A DNA stretch of 9,626 nucleotides from Paracoccaceae bacterium (GTDB lineage Bacteria; Pseudomonadota; Alphaproteobacteria; Rhodobacterales; Rhodobacteraceae). Location of the stretch: the NCBI GenBank assembly GCA_027069385.1, contig JALXER010000407.1, forward strand, positions 1 to 9,626, written 5' to 3'. The position numbers and the translations under genes are program-made. The notes under the pieces were generated by a model. The model had not been told where the DNA came from. It saw only the letters and a program-made list of their open reading frames with translations, and made no database searches. Below, in pieces: positions 1 to 7,361 of this stretch (its first letter is position 1; the number at the start of each line of letters is the position of its first letter).

Positions 1-1
1 C

Positions 2-148
2 GTCCCGACCGTCCCCCACCCACAACCCCATGCTAGCGCAGCGACCCCGCCCGATGGCGAAGCCGAGGGCGCGCGGCCCAAACGGAAGTCGTGGGCTGGC
101 TTTAGCCAGTCCATGGCTGGAGTGCGGGAGAGCTACGGCTCGGGTTAA
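2..148 (+). CDS. C-terminal fragment of an unidentified plus-strand protein (5' part outside window)
   Basis: One plus-strand frame is open from the left edge to a TAA at 146-148, giving 48 residues and no start codon of its own. The tail is rich in Pro and Ala, then becomes basic (RPKRKSW) and ends in SMAGVRESYGSG. Most codons end in G or C, as in the neighbouring genes. The stop falls exactly on the stop of the convergent minus-strand gene: the four bases TTAA at 145-148 hold both TAA codons. That tight abutment is what would be expected of two real convergent genes. I do not recognise the family; it looks like a disordered C-terminal extension, and nothing visible gives a function. The opposite strand is also open here from an ATG at 115, but that frame has no visible ribosome site and runs antisense to this one, so I prefer the plus-strand reading. 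Confidence 0.55.
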   Translation, partial: VPTVPHPQPHASAATPPDGEAEGARPKRKSWAGFSQSMAGVRESYGSG

Positions 149-837
149 TTTGCTGGTATAACCGTCATGGGGTTACAAAATGGGCTGGCAGGATCATTGG
201 CGCATTGTTTGATTGATGTGATATATGCGGTCAGCAAAGGCAGAGCATCAGGAGCTTGGCTTGCGGTTTGAAGCAACGGCAGGGCTTTGTCGGGTTGCGC
301 CAGTTTAATGTAAACAAATGCCAGCATTGCCTGATAGAACGGCAGGTCTTGCGGGGGTACGCGGGTTTGTATGCCTGTTGCTTCAAAAGTAAACGCATCA
401 AGATAGACGGGATCATTCCAGCTATGGTCCGGGTCTTTCCATAGGCCTTCAAGCAGTAAGCTGAACCCTATCAGGCTATCTGGCTGCCCGATGTAGCGTT
501 CCACCAGATAGGCCAGGTAATAGCGCGACTGGTCAACGGCGCTGTCATAGGTTTCGAACCGCATGAACTCCCGGACGTTTTCCAGTTCCTGATCCGAGAA
601 ATCCTTGTATAGCGGCAGGAAATTGGCCGGGCATTGTGGAATCAGATTCGCGGTTTCACAGGTGCCAAGCGCGGCAAGAGACATACGGTATTTGCCGGTT
701 TCGGTGCAGTTTGGCACGACCTCTCTGCGAAAGGTCTCACCACCGACCGGACAGGTTCGGGATTGCTGCTCCGGTTCATCGGACAAGGCCGGAACAGGAA
801 AGATCAGCACGCACAGGCAGGTTAACAACCACTTCAT
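145..837 (-). CDS. Exported cysteine-containing protein of unknown function, downstream of gyrB
   Basis: The product has 230 residues. Residues 1-19 form a typical Sec signal peptide (Lys2, a hydrophobic core, then PALS before Asp20), so the mature protein is probably periplasmic. No lipobox is placed correctly for a lipoprotein. The mature part has six cysteines (29, 44, 60, 69, 212, 221), enough for three disulfides. The N-terminal block has CPVGGETF and PQCPANFLP, which faintly recall the CPxCGxxF and CPxCG elements of DUF2225-type zinc-ribbon proteins, but each second cysteine is missing. A charged helical middle follows, then a stretch around residues 165-195 (YQAMLAFVYIKLAQPDKALPLL) that reads like a single TPR-type helix pair. 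The start lies 7 nt after the gyrB stop without a clear Shine-Dalgarno site, which suggests co-transcription and translational coupling with gyrB. No enzymatic motif is visible and I do not name a function. Confidence 0.85.
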   Translation of the reverse strand: MKWLLTCLCVLIFPVPALSDEPEQQSRTCPVGGETFRREVVPNCTETGKYRMSLAALGTCETANLIPQCPANFLPLYKDFSDQELENVREFMRFETYDSAVDQSRYYLAYLVERYIGQPDSLIGFSLLLEGLWKDPDHSWNDPVYLDAFTFEATGIQTRVPPQDLPFYQAMLAFVYIKLAQPDKALPLLQTASQAPDALPLLTAYITSIKQCANDPASPFCNPMTVIPAN

Positions 838-844
838 TGGACGT

Positions 845-3262
845 TCAAAAATCCAGATTCTCGACGCTCAGGGCGTTTTCCTGAATGAATTCGCGCCGCG
901 GTTCAACCACATCACCCATCAGTTTGGTGAAGATATCATCGGCCTGCGCCAGATCATTGACCCGGACTTGCAGCAGGGTGCGGGCCTCGGGGTCGAGCGT
1001 GGTTTCCCACAGTTGCCCCGGGTTCATTTCCCCCAACCCTTTGTAGCGCTGCATGGACAGGCCTTTTTCACCTTCGCGCAACACCGCCGCGAACAACTCG
1101 CTGGGGGCGTTGATCGGGGTTTCCTTTTCCTTGCGGACCAGCCTGGCGGGGCGGGCGTATATTTCCTGCAAGGGGGCGGTCAGTTTGGCCAGTTTGCGGG
1201 CCTCGGCGCTGCGTAAGGCGTTGCCGTCAAAGACATGCACCTCTTCGACACCGCGCAGGATCCGTGACAGGTGCAGCCCCTGATCCTGCGTTGGCCGACC
1301 CTGCCAGCCCTTTTCGTACTCGGTTGCAACCTGATCGAGGCGCGCCGCGACCGTGTCGGCGGTGCCTTGCGGGTCTTTGTCCAGCACCTCGGGGAGCAGC
1401 GCACCGGAAATGGCGATCTGTTCCAGCAGGGGGCGCGGGTAATGGGTGGGAAAGGCGTTCAGGATGGTGCGGGTCAGGCGGGCTTCTTCGACGACGCGGG
1501 CCAGATCGGCACCGGCAATACGGGCACCGTTTTCCAGTTGCAGAACCGTATCGGAAAGCCCCTGTTCGATCAGATAATCCTCCAGCGTGGCCTGATCTTT
1601 CAGGTAAACTTCGGATTTGCCCCGCGACGCCTTGTACAGAGGTGGTTGCGCGATATACAGATAGCCGCCCTCGATCAATTCGGGCATCTGCCGGAAAAAG
1701 AACGTCAGCAGCAAGGTGCGGATATGGGCACCATCCACATCGGCGTCGGTCATGATGATCACCTTGTGATAGCGCAGCTTGTCGATGTTGAACTCATCCC
1801 GACCTATGCCGGTTCCAAGCGCGGTAATCAGGGTGCCGATTTCCTGACTGGACAGCATCCGGTCAAAGCGGGCGCGCTCTACATTCAGGATCTTGCCTTT
1901 CAGCGGCAGCACCGCCTGATTGAAGCGCGAGCGCCCCTGTTTGGCCGAACCGCCGGCGCTGTCCCCTTCCACCAGAAAGATTTCCGAGTTGGCAGGGTCT
2001 TTTTCCTGACAATCGGCCAGTTTCCCTGGCAGGCTGGCGATATCCATAGCGGACTTGCGGCGCGTCAGCTCGCGCGCTTTGCGGGCGGCCTCGCGGGCAA
2101 AGGCGGCCTCGACGATTTTGGTCACAATGATTTTTGCCGGGCCGGGGTTTTCCTCGAACCACTCGGCCAGCTTTTCGTTGACCAGCCCTTCGACCGCCGG
2201 GCGCACTTCGGAGCTGACCAGTTTGTCCTTGGTCTGGCTGGAGAATTTCGGATCGGGCACCTTGACCGACAGCACGCAAGACAGGCCCTCGCGCGCGTCA
2301 TCGCCCGAAAAGCTGATCTTTTCTTTTTTGGCAATGCCGCTGCTGGCCGCATAGTTGTTGATCGTGCGGGTCAGGGCACCGCGAAAACCGGCCAGATGCG
2401 CCCCGCCGTCGCGTTGCGGAATGTTGTTGGTAAAAGGCAGCACGTTTTCGTGGTAACTGTCGTTCCACCACATGGCGACCTCGACCACGATATCGTCACG
2501 TTCGCCGGTGATATAGATCGGCTCGTCAATCAGCGGGGTTTTGGAGCGGTCAAGGTATTTGACAAATTCACGCACGCCGCCTTCGTACTCCATCAGGCTT
2601 TCCAGGGGTTCGGCAGGGCGCTCGTCAACCAGTTTGATCCGCACGCCAGAATTCAGGAACGCCAGTTCGCGCAGCCGGTGCTCCAGCTTGTCAAAGCTGT
2701 ATTCGAGGCTGGAAAACGTATCGAGCGAGGCCATAAAGCGCACCTCGGTACCCTTGCGACCATTGGCGTCGCCGACAATTTCCAGATGCTTGACGGTTTC
2801 ACCGTGTTCAAAGCGGGCCAGATGTTCTTTGTCATTGCGCCAGATGCGCAGTTCCAGCCAGTCGGACAGTGCGTTGACCACCGACACGCCCACCCCGTGC
2901 AGTCCGCCCGAAACCTTGTAGGAATTACTGTCGAACTTACCGCCGGCATGAAGCTGGGTCATGATGACCTCGGCGGCGGAAACGCCTTCTTCTTCGTGGA
3001 TATCCACCGGAATGCCACGACCGTTATCGCTGACCGAAACCGAAGAGTCGGCATGGATGGTCACGCTAACGGTGTCACAATGGCCAGCCAGCGCCTCATC
3101 AATGCCGTTATCGACCACCTCGTAAACCATATGGTGCAGCCCCGACCCGTCATCGGTATCCCCGATATACATGCCAGGGCGCTTGCGCACCGCCTCTAAC
3201 CCCTTAAGAACCTTAATGGAATCAGCGCTGTACTCTTCGGGTTTGTTCTGCTCGTCGGACAT
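845..3262 (-). CDS. gyrB: DNA gyrase subunit B
   Basis: This is the ATPase subunit of type IIA topoisomerase, which with GyrA introduces negative supercoils ahead of the replication fork. The 805 residues match the proteobacterial length of about 804. The GHKL ATPase domain shows catalytic Glu48, Asn52, Asp79 in DNGRGIP, and the GGLHGVGVSVVNALS ATP lid at 119-133. The transducer has the QTK loop at 343-345. The TOPRIM domain shows EGDSAGGSAKQGR with Glu432 and the metal-binding DAD at 506-508. The region of about 170 residues before QRYKGLGEMNP (738-748) is the insert typical of proteobacterial GyrB, and the protein ends in the usual ALSVENLDF. Arg142, equivalent to E. coli Arg136, and the Asp and Lys of the quinolone pocket are present, so no target-site resistance is apparent. 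AGGGGA lies 8 nt before the ATG. A well-spaced promoter lies just upstream. Confidence 0.99.
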   Translation of the reverse strand: MSDEQNKPEEYSADSIKVLKGLEAVRKRPGMYIGDTDDGSGLHHMVYEVVDNGIDEALAGHCDTVSVTIHADSSVSVSDNGRGIPVDIHEEEGVSAAEVIMTQLHAGGKFDSNSYKVSGGLHGVGVSVVNALSDWLELRIWRNDKEHLARFEHGETVKHLEIVGDANGRKGTEVRFMASLDTFSSLEYSFDKLEHRLRELAFLNSGVRIKLVDERPAEPLESLMEYEGGVREFVKYLDRSKTPLIDEPIYITGERDDIVVEVAMWWNDSYHENVLPFTNNIPQRDGGAHLAGFRGALTRTINNYAASSGIAKKEKISFSGDDAREGLSCVLSVKVPDPKFSSQTKDKLVSSEVRPAVEGLVNEKLAEWFEENPGPAKIIVTKIVEAAFAREAARKARELTRRKSAMDIASLPGKLADCQEKDPANSEIFLVEGDSAGGSAKQGRSRFNQAVLPLKGKILNVERARFDRMLSSQEIGTLITALGTGIGRDEFNIDKLRYHKVIIMTDADVDGAHIRTLLLTFFFRQMPELIEGGYLYIAQPPLYKASRGKSEVYLKDQATLEDYLIEQGLSDTVLQLENGARIAGADLARVVEEARLTRTILNAFPTHYPRPLLEQIAISGALLPEVLDKDPQGTADTVAARLDQVATEYEKGWQGRPTQDQGLHLSRILRGVEEVHVFDGNALRSAEARKLAKLTAPLQEIYARPARLVRKEKETPINAPSELFAAVLREGEKGLSMQRYKGLGEMNPGQLWETTLDPEARTLLQVRVNDLAQADDIFTKLMGDVVEPRREFIQENALSVENLDF

Positions 3263-3289
3263 CTGGTGTTTCCCCTGATTGTTGCCCGC

Positions 3290-3318
3290 AATATATGGGA
3301 ATCCGGCGCAAATGTCGA
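3290..3318 (-). promoter_or_regulatory. Predicted gyrB promoter (sigma70 type)
   Basis: On the minus strand TCGACA (3313-3318) and TATATT (3290-3295) are separated by exactly 17 nt, matching 5 of 6 and 5 of 6 consensus bases. Transcription would begin about 25 nt before the gyrB ATG, just ahead of its AGGGGA ribosome site at 3271-3276. A GANTC site (GAATC, 3299-3303) lies in the spacer, so methylation state could affect this promoter; that part is inference. Confidence 0.7.
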
Positions 3319-3460
3319 GCGGTTGGGGCGGTTATTTACCAGATCCGGTTTGTGCGGGTTTCTGATGGTGGAAGGGGTGGGAATCCCGGAGGTTCTGCAC
3401 GGCTTGGTGCGCAGTATAACGACGCAATAACAATAAGTTACGGGGTGTCAGATTGACCCT

Positions 3461-3498
3461 ACTAAACCACTACCGGCTTGCGCCGGTAGTGGTTTAGT
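3461..3498 (-). terminator. Perfect 17-bp stem-loop after recF, possible terminator
   Basis: ACTAAACCACTACCGGC at 3461-3477 is the exact reverse complement of 3482-3498, with a 4-nt loop. As minus-strand RNA the loop is GCAA closed by C-G, a stable GNRA tetraloop. The element lies 60 nt after recF and about 140 nt before the gyrB promoter, so a role in ending the dnaN-recF transcript or protecting its 3' end is plausible. The outer arm ends in GGUUUAGU instead of a run of U, so it is not a canonical intrinsic terminator. A dispersed genomic repeat or a protein-binding palindrome is the main alternative. Confidence 0.5.
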
Positions 3499-3558
3499 GA
3501 TAGAGGTCGGGCGCACCTGTTTCCGGCGGATGAAAGCCGTCAAAACGGGGGCTTTGTG

Positions 3559-4641
3559 TCAAGAGATTTGCGAACGGCCGTTCTGGTCGGTGACTTCGAT
3601 AAACTGTGCGCGGTTGCCCAATGTGTCAAACAGCTCGGGACCGGTGCCGGTCATCCATGCCTGCGCGCCCAAATGGTCGATTTCGTCAAACAGCGCGGCG
3701 CGGCGCGTGGCGTCAAGATGGGCGGTAACCTCGTCGAGCAGCAGAATGGGTGGCGCGCCGAAATCCTCGCGCAGCGCGCGGGCATTGGCAAGGATCAGCG
3801 AGATCAGCAATGCCTTTTGTTCGCCGGTAGAACAGGCGCGGGCCTCGACCCCTTTAGCCCGATAGACCGCGTGCAAATCCACCCGATGCGGGCCGTCAAG
3901 GGTGCGCCCTGCGAGCCTGTCTTTGTCCCGGCCCGCGCCGAGAGCATGGCGCAAATCGCCCACCGTTTCCAATTCTGCACCGATCAGGGTCAGGTCGGCG
4001 GCAGGAAAGGCAGTGGCGGCATTGTTCTGGGCCGCTTGCAGGCGTTGCAGCACGTCGGAGCGGTTGGCGCTGATCCGCGCCCCCGCGTCGGCCATCTGGC
4101 CCTCTAGCGCGTCAAACCACGCCGCATCGTGCACCTGGTCTTTCAGCAGCCGGTTGCGCTCTCGCATTGCCTTTTCGTAGGTCAGCGTGGCTTGGGCATG
4201 GTCGGGGTGAAAGCTGAGCACCATCCGGTCAAGAAATCCGCGACGCCCAGCCGTACCTTCGACCCACAGCCGGTCCATTACCGGCACCAGCCACACCACC
4301 CGCGCCAGTTGCCCCAGCGCGGTTTGCGGAGCCTTTTTGCCGTCGATCTCGACAATACGGCCGGTGTCACCTTCGGACCATGTGGCAATTTCGTGCTGTT
4401 CGGACAGGCTTTCCAGTTCGGCGGTGATCTTCCAGCCGATCGATTCAGGCCGCCGCGCCAGATCGGCGGGCGGGGCGCGGCGTAGCCCGCGACCGGGTGA
4501 CAGCAGCGACACGGCCTCCAATATGTTGGTTTTCCCCGCGCCGTTCGCGCCATACAGCGCCACCATCGGCGCTTCGGGTTCGATCAGCGCCGATATGTAG
4601 GATCGGAAATGGGATAGCTTTAGCCGGTGTAGCGCCAGCAT
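3559..4641 (-). CDS. recF: DNA replication and repair protein RecF
   Basis: RecF is an SMC/ABC-like ATPase that binds gapped DNA and, with RecO and RecR, helps load RecA on SSB-coated gaps at stalled forks. The 360 residues match the family length. Walker A is GANGAGKTN at 31-39, the ABC signature STGEQK is at 271-276, and Walker B ILLLDE at 299-304 is followed by the D-loop around HLD at 308-310. The N-terminal LHRLKLSHFRSY and the central FLDRM and YEKAMRERNRLLK segments are typical of RecF. The ATG shares one base with the dnaN stop (TGATG), and no strong ribosome site precedes it, so translation is probably coupled to dnaN. All key ATPase motifs look intact. Confidence 0.98.
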   Translation of the reverse strand: MLALHRLKLSHFRSYISALIEPEAPMVALYGANGAGKTNILEAVSLLSPGRGLRRAPPADLARRPESIGWKITAELESLSEQHEIATWSEGDTGRIVEIDGKKAPQTALGQLARVVWLVPVMDRLWVEGTAGRRGFLDRMVLSFHPDHAQATLTYEKAMRERNRLLKDQVHDAAWFDALEGQMADAGARISANRSDVLQRLQAAQNNAATAFPAADLTLIGAELETVGDLRHALGAGRDKDRLAGRTLDGPHRVDLHAVYRAKGVEARACSTGEQKALLISLILANARALREDFGAPPILLLDEVTAHLDATRRAALFDEIDHLGAQAWMTGTGPELFDTLGNRAQFIEVTDQNGRSQIS

Positions 4642-5759
4642 CAGACCCGCATCGGCATCACGACGTAAACCGCGCTGTCGTCATTGCCTTCGCGCATCAG
4701 GGTCGGGTCGCCGGATGAATTGAACATAAACACCGCGTTTTCCCGATCTACCTGATTGGCGATTTCCAGCAGGTACTTGGCGTTAAAGCCGATCTCCAGA
4801 TGTTCGTCGCCATAGGCAACGGCCAGTTCCTCATCCGCGGCGCCGCTGTCGGGGGCGTTGACGGACAAGACCAGCCGGTCTTCGTCAAGGGAAAGCTTGA
4901 CCGCGCGCGAGCGCTCGGACGAAACGGTTGAAACCCGGTCTACGGCCTTGGCGAACTCGGCGGCGTCAACCTCCAGCCGCTTGGTGTTGCCGGTCGGAAT
5001 AACCCGGGTGTAATCGGGGAATGTCCCGTCGATCACCTTGGTGGTCAGGGTAACCTCGGGCGTGGCAAAACGGACCTTGGTTTCCGAAACCGATACCGCG
5101 ATAACCCCGTCATCATCGGTCAGCAGCTTGCCCAGCTCGCCCACGGCCTTGCGCGGAATAATCACTCCGGGCAGGCTGTCGGCCCCTTCGGGCAGGTCTG
5201 CGTCAACCCGGGCCAGCCGGTGGCCGTCGGTGGCTACGGCGCGCAGCTTGCGCCCGTCGGCGCTGTCGGCCGCGTGCAGATAGATGCCGTTCAGGTAATA
5301 GCGGGTTTCCTCGGTCGAGATGGCGAATTTCGCCTTGTCCAGCAACCGGCGCAGCAACGGTGCCTTGGCGGAAAAATTGCAGTCATATTCCGAAGAGGCC
5401 ATCACCGGAAAATCCTCGCGCGGCAGGGTGGCCAGGCTGAAATGCGAGCGTCCGGCGCTAACCTCCAGCCGCCCCGACGCGCCGTCATCATGCAGGGCAA
5501 CCATGGCCCCGTCGGGCAGCTTGCGCACGATTTCGTGCAGCATATGCGCCGGAACCGTGGTTGCACCGGCCTGTTCAACCATGGCAGCGGCCTTGTCGAT
5601 AACCTCGATATCCAGATCGGTCGCGCGGAAACTGACCGTGCCCTCGGCGGCCTCGATCAGAACATTTGCCAGTATCGGAATGGTATTGCGCCGCTCGACA
5701 ACCGATTGGGCGCGATTCATGGCTTTCAACAGGTCAGAGCGTTCAATACTGGCTTTCAT
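4641..5759 (-). CDS. dnaN: DNA polymerase III beta subunit (sliding clamp)
   Basis: The beta clamp is a ring-shaped dimer that tethers DNA polymerase III and other DNA-processing enzymes to the template. From the ATG at 5759 the product has 372 residues, the usual length for alphaproteobacterial DnaN. It begins MKASIERSDLLKAM and continues with VVERRNTIPILANV (residues 20-33). Other family landmarks are YYLNGIYLH (154-162), ATDGHRLA (176-183), IPRKAV (201-206), FPDYTRVIP (247-255) and the C-terminal MPMR (368-371) that lines the peptide-binding cleft. An in-frame GTG at 5768 would add three residues, but it would consume the GGTGGGA ribosome site just before the ATG, so I chose the ATG. The stop overlaps the recF start. 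A 123-nt gap separates it from dnaA. Confidence 0.98.
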   Translation of the reverse strand: MKASIERSDLLKAMNRAQSVVERRNTIPILANVLIEAAEGTVSFRATDLDIEVIDKAAAMVEQAGATTVPAHMLHEIVRKLPDGAMVALHDDGASGRLEVSAGRSHFSLATLPREDFPVMASSEYDCNFSAKAPLLRRLLDKAKFAISTEETRYYLNGIYLHAADSADGRKLRAVATDGHRLARVDADLPEGADSLPGVIIPRKAVGELGKLLTDDDGVIAVSVSETKVRFATPEVTLTTKVIDGTFPDYTRVIPTGNTKRLEVDAAEFAKAVDRVSTVSSERSRAVKLSLDEDRLVLSVNAPDSGAADEELAVAYGDEHLEIGFNAKYLLEIANQVDRENAVFMFNSSGDPTLMREGNDDSAVYVVMPMRV

Positions 5760-5792
5760 TATTCCCACCGCATTTGGATTTATCGGAAAATA

Positions 5793-5820
5793 ACCCTAGC
5801 GGAAAGTGCCAGAAGTTCAA
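5793..5820 (-). promoter_or_regulatory. Candidate dnaN promoter
   Basis: On the minus strand TTGAAC (5815-5820) is followed after 16 nt by TAGGGT (5793-5798). The -35 is reasonable and the -10 is poor (3 of 6), although degenerate -10 elements are common in alphaproteobacteria. Transcription would begin about 25-30 nt before the dnaN ATG. It lies after the two hairpins that follow dnaA, which would fit independent dnaN-recF expression. Confidence 0.35.
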
Positions 5821-5841
5821 GCGGTAATGACAAATTTACAG

Positions 5842-5878
5842 GGTGCGGAGCCCCCGCGCACCGCCCCGTTTGCGGGCG
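5842..5878 (-). terminator. Two adjacent GC-rich hairpins after dnaA, possible attenuator or weak terminator
   Basis: Starting 4 nt after the dnaA stop, the minus strand reads CGCCC, 7 nt, GGGCG (5874-5878 with 5862-5866), and then GGTGCG, 9 nt, CGCACC (5857-5862 with 5842-5847). The arms share base 5862, so the two stems touch or compete. No U run follows, so termination by this element alone is uncertain. Partial termination, pausing or 3' end protection between dnaA and dnaN are possible. Confidence 0.35.
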
Positions 5879-5882
5879 TGCC

Positions 5883-7247
5883 CTATGCTTCCAGCATGCG
5901 GCGCAGCAATTCCAGATCTTCGGCGATCTGGCCGTCGGTTTTCTTTAGCTCTTCGATTCGTTTGACCGCGTGCATTACCGTGGTGTGGTCGCGCCCGCCG
6001 AATTTCCGACCAATATCCGGCAGCGATTTGGTGGTCAGGCGTTTGGACAGGTACATGGCCATCTGGCGCGGGCGGGCAACGGCGCGGGCGCGGCGGGCCG
6101 ATAACATGTCGTTCATCCGCAGGTTATAATGGTCCGCAACCTTGCGCTGGATCTCTTCGATGGTCACCTTGCGTTCGGACTGACGCAGGATGTCTGACAG
6201 CACGTCTTGCGCCACGTCGAGGTTGATTTCTCGCCCGATCAGGGAGCCGTGCGCCAGCAAGCGGTGCAACGCGCCCTCCAACACCCGGATGTTGTTGGAA
6301 ATGCGATGGGCCATGAATTCCATCACCTTTGTATCGATCTTGATCCCGGGGTAATGCTCGGCCTGGCTTTCGGCCTTGGAATGCAGAATCCCGAGGCGCA
6401 ATTCGTAATCGGTCGGGTGCAGGTCAACCACCAACCCGCATTGCAAACGCGAGCGGATACGCTCCTCCAGCCCCTCGATTTCCCCCGGAGAGCGGTCGGC
6501 GGAAATAACAATCTGCTTGCCCTGATCAACCAGCGCGTTGAAAGTGTGGAAAAATTCGTCCTGGGTAGAATTCTTGTCGGCAATGAATTGCACATCGTCG
6601 ATCAGCAGCATATCGACCGAGCGGAACTGTTCTTTGAAGCTGAACGTATCCTTGAAACGCAGCGCCTGCACAAAGCGGTGCATAAACTGTTCGGCCGACA
6701 GGTACAGCACCTGTGATTCGGGTTTGGTCTGGTGCAGATGATGTGCAATCGCGTGCATCAGGTGGGTTTTGCCCAGCCCGACACCGCCATAAAGAAACAA
6801 CGGGTTGAACGAGACCGCCCCGCCCTCGGCCACACGGCGCGAGGCGGCATGGGCCAATTCATTCGGGGGGCCGACAACAAAATTGTCAAAGGTAAACCGG
6901 CTGTCCAGCGCTGTCGAAATCATCTTGCCTGCGGCGGGTTTGGTCGCAACGGGTTCGGCCGGTTTACCCGCCCCGTTCGGGGTGGGCACCGGTTGACGGG
7001 CGGCCACAAGCCTAAGCGCGTCGATCTTTACTCCCTGTTGCTGAAACAGGTCTTTGATGATGTCGCCATAGGTGGTTTCAACCCATGTACCGATAAAGCT
7101 GGTCGGCACGGTAAAATTCGCGGTCTGTTGTTCAACCCCGTCGAACACCACGGGATCGATCCAGTTTTTGAATGCATCGGCGCCTATGGTGCTTCGCAAT
7201 TCGGTTCTGACCCGGCCCCAGCAGCCGGACGTGCAATCGGTTTCCAT
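5883..7247 (-). CDS. dnaA: Chromosomal replication initiator protein DnaA
   Basis: DnaA is the AAA+ initiator that binds DnaA boxes at oriC, melts the origin and recruits the helicase. From the ATG at 7247 it has 454 residues. Domain I (WGRVRTELRSTIGADAFKNWIDP) interacts with the helicase and regulators, and a short Pro-rich linker around 85-108 is domain II. Domain III has Walker A GGVGLGKT (154-161), Walker B LLIDD (214-218), sensor I SADR (249-252), the arginine-rich box VII (GLEERIRSRL) and sensor II RVLEGAL (321-327). Domain IV carries the DnaA-box recognition signature GGRDHTTVMHA (417-427). A TTG one codon upstream is also open, but AGGGA at 7252-7256 is 4 nt from the ATG and only 1 nt from that TTG, so I chose the ATG. 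The start overlaps the stop of a four-codon leader ORF. Confidence 0.98.
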   Translation of the reverse strand: METDCTSGCWGRVRTELRSTIGADAFKNWIDPVVFDGVEQQTANFTVPTSFIGTWVETTYGDIIKDLFQQQGVKIDALRLVAARQPVPTPNGAGKPAEPVATKPAAGKMISTALDSRFTFDNFVVGPPNELAHAASRRVAEGGAVSFNPLFLYGGVGLGKTHLMHAIAHHLHQTKPESQVLYLSAEQFMHRFVQALRFKDTFSFKEQFRSVDMLLIDDVQFIADKNSTQDEFFHTFNALVDQGKQIVISADRSPGEIEGLEERIRSRLQCGLVVDLHPTDYELRLGILHSKAESQAEHYPGIKIDTKVMEFMAHRISNNIRVLEGALHRLLAHGSLIGREINLDVAQDVLSDILRQSERKVTIEEIQRKVADHYNLRMNDMLSARRARAVARPRQMAMYLSKRLTTKSLPDIGRKFGGRDHTTVMHAVKRIEELKKTDGQIAEDLELLRRMLEA

Positions 7248-7261
7248 CAAGTCCCTGTCAT
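7247..7261 (-). other. Four-codon leader mini-ORF ending on the dnaA start
   Basis: Immediately before dnaA the minus strand reads ATGACAGGGACTTGATG: an ATG, three sense codons (ACA, GGG, ACT) and TGA, whose A is the first base of the dnaA ATG. The dnaA ribosome site AGGGA lies inside this mini-ORF. A weak GGGA lies 3 nt before its own ATG. Such an arrangement could let a terminating ribosome re-initiate on dnaA, or it may be chance. Confidence 0.3.
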
Positions 7262-7361
7262 CTGTCCCGGGCCACCGGTCCGGCCACCCCTGTTTTCCCG
7301 ATCCCTAAACCGGGTTGGCACCTTGCCCGACAGTCCAATGAACACATCCCTTTTATTCCGG

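Larger units (their letters stand above)
3263..3558. other. recF-gyrB intergenic region
   Basis: These 296 nt hold no credible gene. Reading toward gyrB, they contain a perfect stem-loop (3461-3498), a weak second -10-like TATACT (minus strand of 3413-3418) without a good -35, two GGGAATC motifs (3297-3303 and 3379-3385), and the gyrB promoter. The about 60 nt between the recF stop and the stem-loop show no further structure that I can see. The layout suggests that gyrB is transcribed independently of dnaN-recF. Confidence 0.7.

Noticed and set aside
93..112. Small hairpin (CTGGC, TTTA loop, GCCAG core) that might terminate the gyrB transcript
   Set aside because: The core stem is only about 5 bp on the minus strand, has no U run, and lies in the apparent coding tail of the plus-strand gene.
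1271..3199. Long open plus-strand frame (642 codons) antisense to gyrB
   Set aside because: It is the mirror of a highly conserved gyrB frame in GC-rich DNA. The translated product shows no family motifs, and every GyrB catalytic motif lies on the opposite strand.
3204..3216. TTAA-N5-TTAA resembling a CtrA site near the gyrB start
   Set aside because: CtrA sites use a 7-nt spacing, and this one lies inside gyrB codons for the conserved KVLKG region.
5220..5948. Open plus-strand frame of 242 codons across dnaN and the dnaA-dnaN gap
   Set aside because: It is antisense to dnaN and the end of dnaA, has no ribosome site or motif, and is explained by GC-rich antisense openness.
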